Notes under the pieces: generated by a model
What the model was told of the DNA's origin: nothing
The model's database searches: none
What the model saw: only the letters and a program-made list of their open reading frames with translations
Made by a program: the position numbers and the translations under genes
In this document: positions 12,201 through 25,045 of the stretch, piece after piece
How positions within the stretch are numbered: position 1 is the first letter of the stretch
Layout of the letters: every line of letters starts with the position of its first letter
From: Anaeramoeba flamelloides
Lineage: Eukaryota; Metamonada; Anaeramoebidae
Direction of reading: 5' to 3'
Length of the DNA: 64,000 bases
NCBI GenBank assembly: GCA_027625915.1
Contig: JANTQA010000033.1
Span: forward strand, 6,820,001 to 6,884,000

Positions 12201-15200
12201 TAAAAGTTTTTGGTATTTCTCTGATTTATGGAATGTATCCAAAATTACAAATTTTTACATTCATAATTTTTTATAAAAACATCAATTGATCAACGTTATA
12301 TCCAATAAACAAATTTAATATGCCCGTTAGATCAACAAAACAAAATTTACAATAAATGAATAATCATTAGAAAAATTTCATGATTGAAATGAAAGTGATT
12401 GGGTATTGTAAATAATAAATGTAAAAAACTGAATTACTAAGTCATTTTAAAAAAGTATTTAATATAAACTATATTTCGAAAATGTTGGCTCACTTTATAA
12501 TTTTATTGAAAGTGGTTTTATCCTATATTCTTTTCTACAAAATAAAATTTTCAATTTTTAGGATAAAATCATTTTTTCTAATTTCATCAAATTTTTATTT
12601 TCTATTTCTTTTTTTTTTTTTTTTCTTTTTCTTTTTTTTTTTTTTTTTTTTTTTTCTTTTTCTTTTTATTTGTTCAACTTTTTTTTATTTGTTTCTTTTT
12701 TGTAAAAAGTAAAGTTCAAAAAAAAAGAGATCTTTGAAAATACCAATAAACATTAAGAATAATAGAGACTATATAAAGTCTTTTAACATGAATATCTTTA
12801 AAAGCAAAAAATCTTCTTGATATCATTTTTTCATTGAAAAGTTCAGTAATAAAAAATCTGTAATGCTCTTTTCAAAAATTGTGATTCAATTTTTTTAGGT
12901 TTTGGGTTTTATTTTTTTTAATTTTTAAAATATCAGTATTATATATGTTTAGAATAATTAAAAAGTGAATTATTACTAATCAGATTTAATAATTATTTGT
13001 TCTTGAAAACTAAAGAATAAAATATATTTTTTCCAATTTATTATTTTAGGTTGGTCACATTTTTTGAAATATAGTTTAGTTTATAAAATAGTGGAACAAG
13101 TCAAATGTATGTTATACAATGAATTCAAAATTTTTATTTTGGTGTTCTTAGAAATGTTTGAGATCTGAACAAAATTTTGATTTTATTTTAAATTGATTTT
13201 TTATTTATTTTCTTTCTGTAAAATTCAAAAAAGTTATATTTTTCAAATACTCCAAAATATTTATTTATTAATGTTGCTACATCCTTTTGAAATAATAAAA
13301 ACAGTTTAATTTTGGAAATATGAGAATTTAACACTATTTTTTTTTTTTTCAATAAATTACATCAATTATTTAATAATTAAACTTAGGATGTTCTTCACCT
13401 TAAATAATATCCATATGAAATTTAATCGTAAACAGAATGAATATTATAACATATATTGAAATTTTAAAAATCAAAGTAAAAATCTGATTACTTTAATACC
13501 AGACTTGTTTTTAAATGTTATTTTTAGAAATGAATTATTGTTTTTTAAAGTTTGATTCATTTTTCTCATTTTTAAAAAGTTCAAAATCCAGCTTATTTTC
13601 AAATTATTTATCAACAAAAAAATTATTTTCTTTGAAAAAAGAAAGAAATATTATGGTCTGTAAAGGAAGTAAACTAAAATAAATTTCAAAAATCGTACTT
13701 CAAATCAAATAAAATTTTGAAATAAATCAGTATAAAATAATATCTTGAATTTCAAAAAAATTACAATAATTATTTTAAACTGAGAAAAATATAATTTCTT
13801 TATTTATTATATTTCACCATCAATTTTTTCTTTTTGTTTAACAAAAAAATCTCAGAAAAATCATCAAACCATCTAATTAAAAATTCTCACAAAATACTTT
13901 TAATAAAATGTGGAAAATTCAACTTTAAAAAACAAAGGTCATACTTTTTAATTTTAGTATATTTGATAAATAATTAGTGATCAAACCTTATTTTTTTCAA
14001 TAAATTAGTAACAATCCAAGAATCCAATTTCCCAACATACTTTAGAAATATTATCTCTCCATTTTTTGCAATATTTGAAGTAAAAAAAAAAAAAAACAAA
14101 TAAATAATTCTAATAATTAAAATAATAAATAAATAATATCAAACAACTTATATTTAAATAATAATAGTTCATAGTTTATACTCTTAATAATTGAAAAAAG
14201 AATATTGCCTAAATTATTTAAATTACAAGAAATTTAATAAAAACATTTAAAATAAATTAAATGATAAAGTTTTTTAGATCTTCAAGATATTTAATAGTTG
14301 ATTTATTTTTCTTCTATTTTTAAAATAAGATTGAAGTTTCAAGGTTATTTATTCATATAAATACTATCAGAAATTACTAAAAGTAAAAGATTTCATAAAA
14401 ATAATATGTTTTAGAAAATTTTTTTAGACATTTTGATCTAAACAAACAAGATTGGATCAGGATCTTTTGACCGAAAATTAATTGGGGAAAATGAACTCTT
14501 TTACAAACAAACACTCATTTCTCTAAAGCTGAAAGGGTAGCTTGTTTATGGTGTATAATCAAAACTTTTCTAAAATAATGATTCTGTCAACATTATCAAA
14601 TCTGAAAAAAATCCCAAATAAATACAAAAAGAAAATAAAAACTGTTGATAAAATATATAATTTTAACTTTTTAACACCTAAACTATAATAATATTTCAAA
14701 TTTTTATTCATTTAAAATGGGCTTATTTCAAAAATTCAATTTTTAAATTAATTATTTCCGGATATTAAAATAAATTACGATTATTAATTCATATGTTGAA
14801 TAAAAAATATTCAATCAATTTTAATTTTTTTTGTCTAATTATTAAAATTTTTAATTTTTTTGTAAAAAACATTTTAAATAAAAAATTATGAAATATTATT
14901 TATATATATATATATAAAAGTTTGAAATGTAAAATAATTTAAAAAAATTCTTGATTGTTTTTTTATTGAAAACATTATGATTTAACGTTTTATCCTACTT
15001 TACAACATTTCATGAAAATAACCAAAAAATAAAAAAAAACACAAACCCAGGAATAGCAATTAATTTTTAACAATTTTTTCACCCAAAATAAAAAACATAT
15101 AAAACAAAAAAAAAAAATAATTTCACAACAAAAAATAAAAATAATCATAATAACAACAACAATAATAATAATAATTTTCACACTAACAATAATAATCAAA

Positions 15201-17349
15201 ATAATTATAATTCAAACAATAGCCACTTCACATTGCTTCAAAAATAGGAAATGCAATTAATATTTTGTTACTTCTTGATAGAGGAGCTGATGCATATTTA
15301 TCTGATATCAAAAACAACACTTGCATTGACTTATTATTACAAAAGCAGCATCATGAAATTTTATTATTAGTAATGGATTCCATTTTTATTAATGCAGCAT
15401 ATTATAGAAACATGGAAACGTTTAATAAATTAATTCAACGTGGAGTTGATGTCAATGGGTCAACATTTCGAGACTATTTAAAGAAGAACCATGTCGAAAC
15501 AAACAAATTTTCGTTTATTAAAAATAGATATTCTGATCCATTAATTGCATGTGTCGCAGGAAACAATGTTGAAGGTATCATCACATTATTTAAACGGTTA
15601 GTGAACCATCGTTCTCGTGACATTTTCAATGGGTATACTGCGCTTCATCAAGCCATTGTGTCAGATAATTTAAAAATAGTCAAAATGCTGATTGAAAAGG
15701 GCTCTAAGCAATCCATTGAAGATAAAGATGATGACAATGACCTCATGTGCTATAGCCGTAAGAATAATAAGAATAATAAGAATATTTATGGCCTTGGCAA
15801 CACTAATTATAACAATATAGAGCAAAAGCCGCCAATCAGCCCATTAGAATTAGCAAAAAAGCTCAAACGAGATCAGATCGCAAAGTATTTAACTCAATGC
15901 GATTTAATACAAGTCACTACACGGGCAGGTGAAAAGTTTCCCAGGGTGGTATATGCGACAGAGGATAAAATAATCGAATACTTTTTAACAGACACAAATT
16001 ATAATCAAGATTTTATCGAGAGTTTTCTGTTAATGCACATCTATTTTATAACTTCCGAAAATCTATTTATCAATTTATTAACAATTTATAACCATATCGA
16101 TCCGTTCCTTTTGAATGTAATTTATATTGATCCTGATTTAAAAGATCCCACATCTTTCATCCGAACCCAAATAATCAAATTAATTAAAACTTGGGTCACT
16201 GTAAGCTATATAGATTTCCAGAAAAGCAGGAAATTTAAAAAAAAATTAGAAAAATTTTTAAGCAATCAATCCTCGAGTTATCCTGATGAAGTGAAATTGA
16301 TCAATAAAATAATCAATAGACAGCAATTAATTATGAAGCAGGGCAAAAAAAAAGAAGCGAAAAGAGAAAAGCAATTAACTAGCGAAAACAATTTCAAAGA
16401 GATTTCTTCTTCGGAAAATGATCTCGAATTATTTGAAAGTAATCAAGATCCAAATCAAAATTCTGAAATTATTAATAATGACAAAAGCAACAAAAATAAT
16501 GATGAAAGCAATGGCCCGCCAACGCCAATTATCCCAATGAATTTACAAAAAAAAATGAAAAAATTAAATCAACCAATGAGGAAAAGAATCCAAATCGATT
16601 TGTTAATGGATTGTGACGCGGTCGAATTGGCCAGGCAATTGACATTAATTAAATTCCGCTATTTCAAAAGAATCCAAAAAAGAGAATTTAAAGACTGGAT
16701 CATCGAAAAGAAAAAACAAAATTCCAATCAAAAAAGCAATACCAAAATAATAAAAAATATGCTCGAGTATCATAACTATTCGGTCTCTTTAATATCTTGG
16801 TTTTCGTATCAAATTGTGAAGGAAACTAAAAAGAATAAGAGAATCAAGCGCGTGCAAAAATTGGTTTTAATCGCCAAGGCATGCAAGGAATTGCAGAATT
16901 ACGCTACAATGATGGAAATAATCACGGCACTGCAATCAAAGGAAATTTTACGATTAACCAAAACTTGGAAGGGCGTAAACAAAATACAAATAACCATTTG
17001 TAAAGAAATTAAAAACGAAATTGAAGAATTCTCAATTGGCAACCAATTTATTAACTTCTACAGACAGGCTAACCCACCCTGTATACCGTATTTGGAAAAC
17101 TTTTTCAATAGCATTCAAAAAATTGAAAATGACTTTTTAAATAAACAATCGAAAAAAATTCACGGCAAAACTTTAATACCCATTGGCGTTTATCATAAAC
17201 AATTCGAAATGATTAATATAATCACTAAATTCCAAAAATGCCCTTATCATTTAAAAAGAGTACAATATTTCGCCTTCGAATTACAAAACTTTCCTTCTTT
17301 TACAAACGAAAGGTTATTAGAATTAAGTTTGTTTGCTGAAAAAAATTAA
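9264..17349 (+). CDS. Ankyrin-repeat RasGEF protein, four exons
   Basis: Proposed exons are 9264-9636, 9797-9879, 9988-10407 and 15223-17349. Together they give 3003 nt, exactly 1000 codons plus a stop. Residues about 50-510 hold about ten ankyrin repeats (SPLHIACINGL, KTALHLAALNGH, NTPLHYSTKN, YTALHQAI). Residues about 523-650 resemble a RasGEF N-terminal (REM) module. Residues about 748-998 resemble the CDC25-type catalytic domain, from DAVELARQLTLI through ATMMEIITALQS to LIPIGVY. The protein should load GTP onto Ras-family GTPases at membranes, with the ankyrins binding a partner. Introns 1 and 2 are short (160 and 108 bp); intron 3 is 4.8 kb. It joins GYS to PLHIAS inside one ankyrin repeat. 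The acceptor at 9987 was chosen over the nearby TTAG at 9997 because only it keeps phase. Confidence 0.85.
11076..11270 (+). repeat. TIR element R4, copy 1
   Basis: Shares CAGCTTTCC-GAAAAAAAAAC near its left end and GAATGAAAATTTTGTT at its right end with the copy at 35862-36050. It lies in the giant intron of the RasGEF gene. It is noncoding and more diverged than the other two copies. Confidence 0.5.
13473..13620 (+). repeat. Dispersed repeat R7, copy 1
   Basis: Matches about 36201-36360 from GTAAAAATCTGATTAC through GAAATGAAT-TTTGTTTTT to CATTTTTCTC, and more loosely the last 150 bp of the window. It is noncoding, with no clear inverted ends. Confidence 0.45.
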
Positions 17350-17369
17350 GCTTGTTTGCTGAAAAAAAT
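17324..17369 (+). repeat. 23-bp tandem duplication that forms the RasGEF stop codon
   Basis: Two copies of a 23-bp unit (17324-17346 and 17347-17369) differ at one base. The unit contains TAAG at its start. In the first copy the TAA is out of frame; because 23 is not a multiple of three, the second copy's TAA falls in frame and ends the protein after FAEKN. Confidence 0.85.
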
Positions 17370-20300
17370 TATTTTTTTTCATTTCCTGACTTTTTTTATA
17401 TTTTAAGAGTTTTTAATTTTTTTTTTTTTTATTTTTGATCATTTCATTTATTTTTATTTTTATTTTTATTTTTGTTTTTTGTTTCTGGTTAATTATTAAT
17501 CTGAAAATTATTTATCTTTTAACATTTTTAAATCTTTAGAATCAAAATTTTTTTTAATAATAAAAAATATTTTTTTATTTTCTTTTTGTTAATCACCCTT
17601 TGTTTGGATTTTGTTACACAGCTTTTTTTCCTTACCTTGGGGCCACCCTTAAAATCACAAAATAAGAGATTTGCATTTTTATTTATATTTTGGGACAGAA
17701 GCCTAGAGGAAGTTCTTTTCAAAAGGTTTTTTATTTTCTTTTTTAAAAAAAAATTTCATCTGTTTCTACTTTTATCTTTTCAAAGTGTTAAATTTCTTCG
17801 ATTTAAAACATATTTCTTTCTTGAAGAACACAATCAATTTAAATCAATTTAATCTAATTGGTAGTTATTTTGTAACCCTCTAAATCTTACAAAGTAAGGA
17901 TTTTGTAATTGTCTTGAGATAATATATATATATATGTCCTTAATAAAATTAAATACTATTTTTTTCTGATTAATATATTTCGAAATATAAAACTTAACTT
18001 TATTCAATTAAATACTGGTATAAAATTTTGTAGAATAAAAACCCTCTCAACTTTTGAATATCGAAAATATTTTTTGAAATTTCTATGCACTTTTTTATTT
18101 TTTTTTTTGAGAAATTGGAGTTGAGAAAATTTTGAAATCAAAGAATAAGTTAAAATATTAAATTAGATTATTTTCCGGGTAGATCATCTTTTTAGTTGAA
18201 CTTTTTTTTTAATTATACCATTTAAAAATAAAAAAAAAACAGTTGAAGACCAAATTAGTCCCTTTTGTGAAAATAAAATTCCCATATTTTAGAATTTGTT
18301 TTAGTAAATTAGTTAAAACAAGATAATGTATCTAAAAATATACATAATTTCAACTTTGAATTCAATGATTTTGGTAAATAATGTTTTCAAGAAAAAGTTA
18401 AAGGGTAACTTTATTTATTTCTATTTTTTCATTTAGTTTTTTTAATTTTTTTAATGGAAGGTATTTGATCAGTTTTCTATTTTTAGTGTTTTTTGGGTCA
18501 TAGAGAAATATTATAAAACAAAAAAAAAAAAAATTCTAGAATTAAAAAAGTGTAAAAGAGTGACACTTCCAACAACTATTTGTTTCAAATTACATGGAAC
18601 AAAATTTGCATTCAGCTTTCTAAAAAAAAAATTTTCAAAATCAGGTAACATTTCAAAATTAATATTCTTTAACAAGTCGAAATAATTAATTTCCATTTTT
18701 TTGAATCGGGTGCTTTGATGATTTATTTTGGTTCGAGGTTATGATTTTCTAAAGTTGAATAAAAATTTAGATCTTTTTTTTTTTCAATTAACAATACTAC
18801 AATTGTATTTAAAAATTAAAATTCTCAACCATTCTAATTGGAAATTAAGCGTAGATATTTCGGCGTTTTTATCAAAAAATGTCAATTTTTTTTTCTTTGT
18901 TTTTTTTTTTAATGGGATTGATTTCTCTCACCAGTTTGATTAGTTCTTGATTGGTATTAAGTGATTTTAAAAATTGTAAAAAAATTTTTTTCCTATATAA
19001 AAAAATTATTTTTTGCTTAATTACTGGGCCCTTGATAAAAAAACAAATAGACTTGATTAATTATTGTTGCGCTAAATAAAAGTCATTTATTTTTTATTGA
19101 AGGCTTATATATTAAATGAACAAAGAAAATAACAATAAACAATAAGTAAATATGTTGCTGGTTTCTTATAATTCTATTATTAAAAAAATAATTCTCCTAA
19201 TAAAAGGTCAAATTCAGAAAGCCTTTCTCTCATTAAATAGAAATAATTTTGAGAAGAAAATAATTTAATTGAAGAATAAAATTGCAAAAAAATCCGAAAA
19301 AAGTATAAATAATTATGAATAAATTTCAATCATAATTGAAAATTCACTGAAAAAATCAAGGGTTTTACTTTCAAAATCCTTTTGGAAAAAAGTGTACAAA
19401 TGAATAATGAATTAGCTTTATCAGTGAAATAAAAAAAAAAAATAAAAATAAACCTTGGTTTTATTTAGAAACATGGTTTTAGTCTCTTTTCTGGTGTTTT
19501 TTATTATCATCGATTTTTATTTCAAGTTTTTATCTAAAAAGGGGGGATAAAAGCCACGTCCTATTCATTTTCCTATTCCAAATAAAACCACATAGTACGT
19601 TTAACTACTTTGAAAACTCAATTAATAAAAAATAATGTAACAACAATATTTTTACCAGTAATTCGACTTTTATCAAAATATTTTTCATTTTATAATGAAT
19701 AAAAATGATTTCTAAATTTTTCAAATGTTTTTATTAATATTATAATTTTTTCATGAACTGTGATACTTTATGATATGGACCTAAGTGTCTCGAAATATTC
19801 AATCTTTTGTTATTTAAAATTACTTCAATTCCATTCAATCAACTCTTGAAGATGTTTGAGTTTGTTTAAATTTGAAAAAAGTATTTTCGATTTTCACTTG
19901 ACGATTCAATTCCAAACGACATCCTTTCTTTTTTAAATTCAATAGAATATTACTTAGTACATTAAACACACCTCAAATTTCCTTAACTTTTGAGATCATA
20001 ACCAAAAAGTCTCATATTTATTAAAAAAATCACAATTTTATCAAAAAAACATGAAAAATTTTGAAATCATTTTTACACATATGTTGTCAAAAATTTAATT
20101 TGAGTTTACTTCTGTAAATCCTAAAACAAAGACACTATCATTAATTATTTAAGTTTTTTCAAATATATACTATTCCTGATCAAGAAAAGAAAAAGTAGAT
20201 AAATTTTATTTCTGATTCAACTTGATTAATATTTATTATGTTTTTTGGACAAGGTTAAAACTGTAAAACTGGGGCCACAGATGGTACAATGTCACAAATT

Positions 20301-20664
20301 AAAACACTGATAACAAATACTTTTCAAAAACACAAAAATTGAATCGAAAAAGTGTTCTTTTGAAGTTTTAGTTCTTGCAAGTATTCTCAATCAAAATTTT
20401 GATTCGAATTATGATGAGTTTAAATTGTAGTTGAAGAGAAACTTGACTAAAGACCTTTTCTAATCGTTTTTTCAAAGTTACATTTAATTTTGTTTCGTAG
20501 AAAATTCTTGTTTGAAATAAAATATGAAAAAAAAAAATATTTTGTTTGAAATATTTTACTCTGAAAATAATTTCTTGGGTGTCTTTATTCAAAATTTTAA
20601 ACAAAAAGTAAAGAAAAACGGAAAAATAATCACTTTTATCCAAAAAGTTTTCTAATATCATTGG
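17350..20664. other. 3.3-kb noncoding stretch between convergent genes
   Basis: This lies between the 3' ends of the RasGEF gene (+) and the 318-aa gene (-). It holds T-rich 3' flanking DNA, one inverted R4 copy (18593-18774) and a segment at about 19100-19190 that resembles 63695-63770. No gene is supported. Confidence 0.6.
18593..18774 (-). repeat. TIR element R4, inverted copy
   Basis: Its left end, GGAACAAAATTTGCATTCAGC, is the reverse complement of the right end of the 35862-36050 copy. Its right end, AATTTAGATC, is the complement of that copy's left end. Both ends share the core AAATTTTCATTCA(G/A)CTTT in inverted order, so this is a short TIR element present in both orientations. Confidence 0.6.
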
Positions 20665-21621
20665 TTAATTCTTTTTGGAATAAAGACTTTTTTTTTTCCA
20701 GAGATCATATTGCTGTGGATTGACCCTCATTCTTTTGTAGTGCTGTGAAACTTCACATAAGATTTGTAAAGGTGTTTTTCTGGTTTGCTGATTGGGGTTA
20801 TTATGTGTGATGAGCTTGTTCGATATATTGTTAGTTGCCGAATAACTCCTTTTTTGTCGAATGAAATCAATTAATAAAGTTTCTTCTTCTCTTCGGTGAT
20901 ATATTTTTTGTTTTTGGTGAATTAGTTGTGTGATTTGTTCTTTTTCTTTGTTGTTTTCCTTTTCTTTTTCCTTTTCTTTTTCCTTTTCTTTTTCTTTTTC
21001 TTTTTCTTTTTCGTTATCTTTTTGTTTTTCTTTTTGTTTTTCTTTCTGTTTTTTTTTTTGATTTTGTTTTTTGTAATCTTTTTGTTTTTTGTTTTTCTTT
21101 GTCTTGACTTGTGCATTGTTGTAATTTTTATTATGAATTGTTTTCACCATTTTCTCTTTTTTCTTTAGATTCGTTTTGGATTTGTTTTTGTTTTTGTTTT
21201 TGTTCTTTTTTGGATCAGTTTGCGAATTCCTCCCAAAAATTAAATACTTTCGGGAATAGGGAGAAATGTTCAACAAGAAAAACTTCCTCGCAAAAAAACT
21301 TGAGATTCCTCTTTCAAGCGATCTTCTAGAAACGCCCGTGTGCTCAGAAATCTTGTTAAGAATGCTCCTATCGATCTTAATTTCTCGAGGAGTTGGTACA
21401 TTTTTTAGGTTGTTCATTTTTTTTTTCAGAGAAGGTTCAAGCAAGCCTTGAAATTTCTTTTTCTGATCATTTATCAAGTTCTCAAGTTTTAACCCTGAAA
21501 TGGAAAAAGGGTACAATTGAAGCCACAGAATTAATCTTGCTTGCATAGAGCGCTCGGTTTCAAATTTTGTTATGATTTTCTTTTCTGAAGAGTTTAATTG
21601 ACAATTTTGTAGTTTTTCCAT
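20665..21621 (-). CDS. Unrecognised 318-aa protein with K/E-rich centre
   Basis: A single-exon frame of 318 codons starting at the first ATG. I do not recognise a family. Residues about 1-130 look folded. They include LILWLQLYPFSISGLKLENL and a segment SILNKISEHTGVSRRSLERG that could form a helix-turn-helix. Residues about 135-225 are almost only Lys, Asn, Glu and Gln, including a long Lys-Glu alternation encoded by repeats of an 8- to 12-bp purine unit. Residues 226-318 regain mixed composition with aromatic residues. It has no signal peptide or membrane segment. The basic centre would suit a nuclear or RNA-associated protein, but that is only a guess. The frame, base composition and contrast with the flanks support a real gene. 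Confidence 0.65.
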   Translation of the reverse strand: MEKLQNCQLNSSEKKIITKFETERSMQARLILWLQLYPFSISGLKLENLINDQKKKFQGLLEPSLKKKMNNLKNVPTPREIKIDRSILNKISEHTGVSRRSLERGISSFFARKFFLLNISPYSRKYLIFGRNSQTDPKKNKNKNKNKSKTNLKKKEKMVKTIHNKNYNNAQVKTKKNKKQKDYKKQNQKKKQKEKQKEKQKDNEKEKEKEKEKEKEKEKEKENNKEKEQITQLIHQKQKIYHRREEETLLIDFIRQKRSYSATNNISNKLITHNNPNQQTRKTPLQILCEVSQHYKRMRVNPQQYDLWKKKSLYSKKN

Positions 21622-23840
21622 TTAAAACTTTTAAATTGAGAAAAGTTTAAAAATGATTTAAGATTTTTTTTTTTTCCTTTCTCAATTACTGTTTTTCTCA
21701 ATTTTTTTTAGAGATAGGGTATTTTGAACAGTCTTTTTGTGTGTCTTCTTGGTGGGTAGATTTTTAAAAATTCTGGGTAATTAAAATAGATATGATTTGT
21801 CAAGTATTTTAAAAATTTCGAGAAACTTTTAGAATTTTTTACAATTGAAGTGCTTTCTATTTTTGCTTTGGATTTTTCGTTGCTTTTTAGGTTTAATTTC
21901 AGAAAAGAGAAAAGTTTTTATCTATTTAATTTTTTAAAGAATTACCCATTTTCGCGAATTTTTTGATTTTGTAAATTTAAGAGATACTTTAAAGAGATTT
22001 GGCCTCAAAGTAATTTCAGTGTACATTTGAAAAAAGATAATTCAATGGTTCTAAACCAATCTTGTTGTTGTAAAAAAAGTGCAAAATTAATAAACTAGTA
22101 AGATCTCTGTTTCGTTTCTCTCTAATAAAGTTTTTTGATTTAAAAAATCACAGCTAAGTTCAAAAATCTTGTTTATACATGTTTAATAGATTGGAGTATC
22201 TTGAGAATTAGCAATAACTTATCCTTAAATAATTATACTCTGTCTTAATCTTGGTTTGTTGAACTCTGCGATTCCAACTGTGTCTCTAAATAACGAAGTA
22301 TTTGTAAACGTTTTGTTTGTAGTTGTCCATTCGATCATGTGCTTTATAAATTAATTTTAATTTTTAAAAATAAAAGAGGACTTAGTAATAACAAAAGTTA
22401 AATTTTGCAAATTCGAAAAAAATTGAAGGAATGGAAAATTTGATTTTGGTGACCAACCTTTGTTTATATATCACACCCAAGAAACCCATTTGAAACAACT
22501 AAAAGGCCCTTATGTCCATTTTCTAATTCCAAAATTTATATTAACCTCGTGAAAAAGTTTATATTTAATTTTCATATTTTACTCTATTAAAAGTGTTTTT
22601 TAAAACATTCATTTTTGTTTTAGCGTTCAATTTCTTTGTTTGATCATTAATTTATAATAGGTATATTTTGATGAACTAAGAACCCGAAGTGGTAGGAAAT
22701 TACCAGTTTCAAAAAAAAAAGCTTATCAGTGAAAATTTTGTGATTGAGTGACATTTAATATTTAATTTCCTCGAATATCTATAAATTCAAAAAAAGTTAA
22801 AAATATTAACTTCCATATTCATATTTATATTTCGTTAAACTCAAATTTTGAAACAGTTATTTGGTTTGTCAGTATTACTTTTTATTACAAAAAGATATAT
22901 TTATTGACTTTCAAGAATACCAAATCAAGGGTTTGTATTAAGGACTAACCTTCCTAGATAAAATAGTGAAAATTTTGACAAAAATCCCGATTAAAAAAGT
23001 TCTATAATCTCAGTTAAATTTAGACAACTGAGAATCTCTTTTAATTTAAAAGGGCAATTATCGCAATTCCAATAATTTGTCAAATATAACCTTCTTTAGA
23101 CCCTACCAATAAAATTAGATTTTTAAATTTTTGATATTTTTCATTTTAAATCGAAAAAAATAAAATAATTTCCCAAGCTATTCAAAATATTTTTTAAATT
23201 TCTTTTCCAAGTTTGGAATGTTTTCAAATTTGATCTTGAACTTGAAAATCCCTTAAATTTATATTTTTTTTTTAATTTTTAAATTAAATAATCTATTTGA
23301 AAAATTCTTTTTCGGTATTTTATAAATTTAAAATTAGTAAAATTTTGCTCTGATTTCTTTCAAATAAAAATTCTTTTTGAGAAATGAATGTATAATAAAA
23401 AAATTATTAAACTTATTCCAGGTTGGGAAAACAGTCCTTAAAGATAAAATTTAGGTTCTTTGGAAAAAAAAAATTAAATACGGAACACATTATTAAAAGG
23501 AAAAAATAAACACAAAAATTATTTAATCCAAAACTACATATAGGATTTCAGTTATACATTTTTATAAATTATTTTTCCAAGTTATCATAATTTTATGCAA
23601 TTAAGAATAAAAAGTTATTAAACTTTTTTTTGTTTTTTATTTATTTTTGAATAGAGAAAATTGTTTTTCACCTGTGTGTCCTTAGGTTTTTTTAATTTGG
23701 GAAATAAAAAGAAAATTGATGAAATTTTCATTTAATTTCTTAAATTAAAAAAAAACACTGTTATCCTATCCTGAATTTAAAAGATTTGAGTAAAATCTTT
23801 AATTTTTTTCCATTCTTTTGAATTTTGGAAAAGATCCGTT

Positions 23841-23915
23841 AGGTTTTCTTGAGTTTTCTGTTTAAACGCATTTTCTATTGATTTTACAAACAAAACAGAA
23901 AACCCCAGGAAAACC
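23841..23915. repeat. Short hairpin with 22-bp arms
   Basis: AGGTTTTCTTGAGTTTTCTG at 23841 pairs with CAGAAAACCCCAGGAAAACCT ending at 23915, with about 30 bp between. Mismatches are few. It lies in noncoding DNA and could be a small foldback remnant or a structured RNA. Confidence 0.55.
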
Positions 23916-24841
23916 TAGACACTCTACAGCACTCTACGATACCCACCTAATTTCTAAACTTTTTTTAGAAATTTTTTTAAAGAATCAAACATTTTATTAT
24001 CACTTACTAATGATAATATACATGATGAATTCTTTTTATTAATAATATCTCTGATATTATTGATTTTTTTATTTTTTTTCAAAAAGTTATTAAACTAATC
24101 GAGACTCAGATAACCCCCTTTTCTAAAATTATCCACCTTTGAAAAAAACACCAATTTTTGGGGTATTATTTTTTTTTGAAAAAAGTTACAATGAATGAAC
24201 TTTAAATTGAGCTTGATGTTTGAAAAAATAATAAAAGTTAAAACAATTTTCAGAAAAAAAAAACAGGGAATATACATTAAAAGTCAAACATGAAAAAAAA
24301 AAATAAAATTATAAAAAACATTCCAAAAACAGTAAAAAAAAAATTAGTTGTTCATTTTAATTTAGCATTTTCTATAGGAGAAATTTTGGATTTTATTTAA
24401 AAATTGAAAAAAATATGATTCTTTTTAGACTATTAAAAAATATATATGAATAATTTCTCCATTAAGTCAAATAAAATTTTCAAAAATTTTACAATTAAAA
24501 ATGAAAAAACTATTTTTTAAATTTTTAATTTTTTTTTCAAAAAGATCTACACTAAGATACAACAATAATGAGTTGCTTCAAATCCGAAAAACATGATGAT
24601 TTTTCATTAAACTTGTAATTTATTATTAGAAAATAGAAAAACAACTATTTCATATCTTTGGGTGAATATCCGTCGTAAAAAGACCATATTGCCTTTTATC
24701 GATCTTTGTTACAAATACAACTCAAAGTTATTTTATAGTTTAGTTTTTCAGGGTTTAAAAATTTTTTTCTAATTATATGTTCCAATATTTCGATATAAAA
24801 TTATTCAAAGAGTTATTAAAAATAACCTTTTATTATATTAT

Positions 24842-25045
24842 CAGTTCCACTTTTATGATATAACTTTCTAAGAATTTTTAAACACATAAAAAAATCAAAT
24901 TAACGTACACCTTTTTTGGAATTTTTTTTTACACAATTTATTTTACTAGAATTTGAATCTTGTGTATTAATTTGAGATTTTTTTTATGCTTTAAATTATG
25001 TTCAAAGTTTTTTTCTTAACATGTAATTGGATGCACTAATTGTAC
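24842..25045. repeat. Old, diverged copy of foldback family R1
   Basis: Follows the R1 layout along its length: TCAGTTCCACTTTTA at the left, AAAATCAAATTAA, a central TTTATTTTACTAGAATTTGAAT, then AATTTGAGATTTTTTT and TTCAAAGTTT towards the right. Many substitutions separate it from the near-identical copies at 52-54 kb, so it is an older insertion. Confidence 0.5.

Larger units (their letters stand above)
10408..15222 (+). other. Giant intron (4815 bp) of the ankyrin-RasGEF gene
   Basis: The donor is GTAAGA after an exon ending in GYS, and the acceptor is CAATAG before PLHIAS. Both are phase 0 and restore one ankyrin repeat. Inside lie a copy of repeat R4 (11076-11270), a copy of repeat R7 (about 13473-13620), a long T-run near 12609-12655 and otherwise featureless A/T-rich DNA. 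An 84-codon frame at 11297-11551 starts just after the R4 copy but resembles nothing I know. Confidence 0.75.

Noticed and set aside
12482-12712. A 76-codon Phe-rich frame around 12.6 kb
   Set aside because: It is a translated T-run and lies inside the RasGEF intron.
20368-20661. A 97-codon minus-strand frame directly downstream of the 318-aa gene
   Set aside because: Ile/Phe/Lys-rich and without features; it is more likely 3' flanking DNA read by chance.
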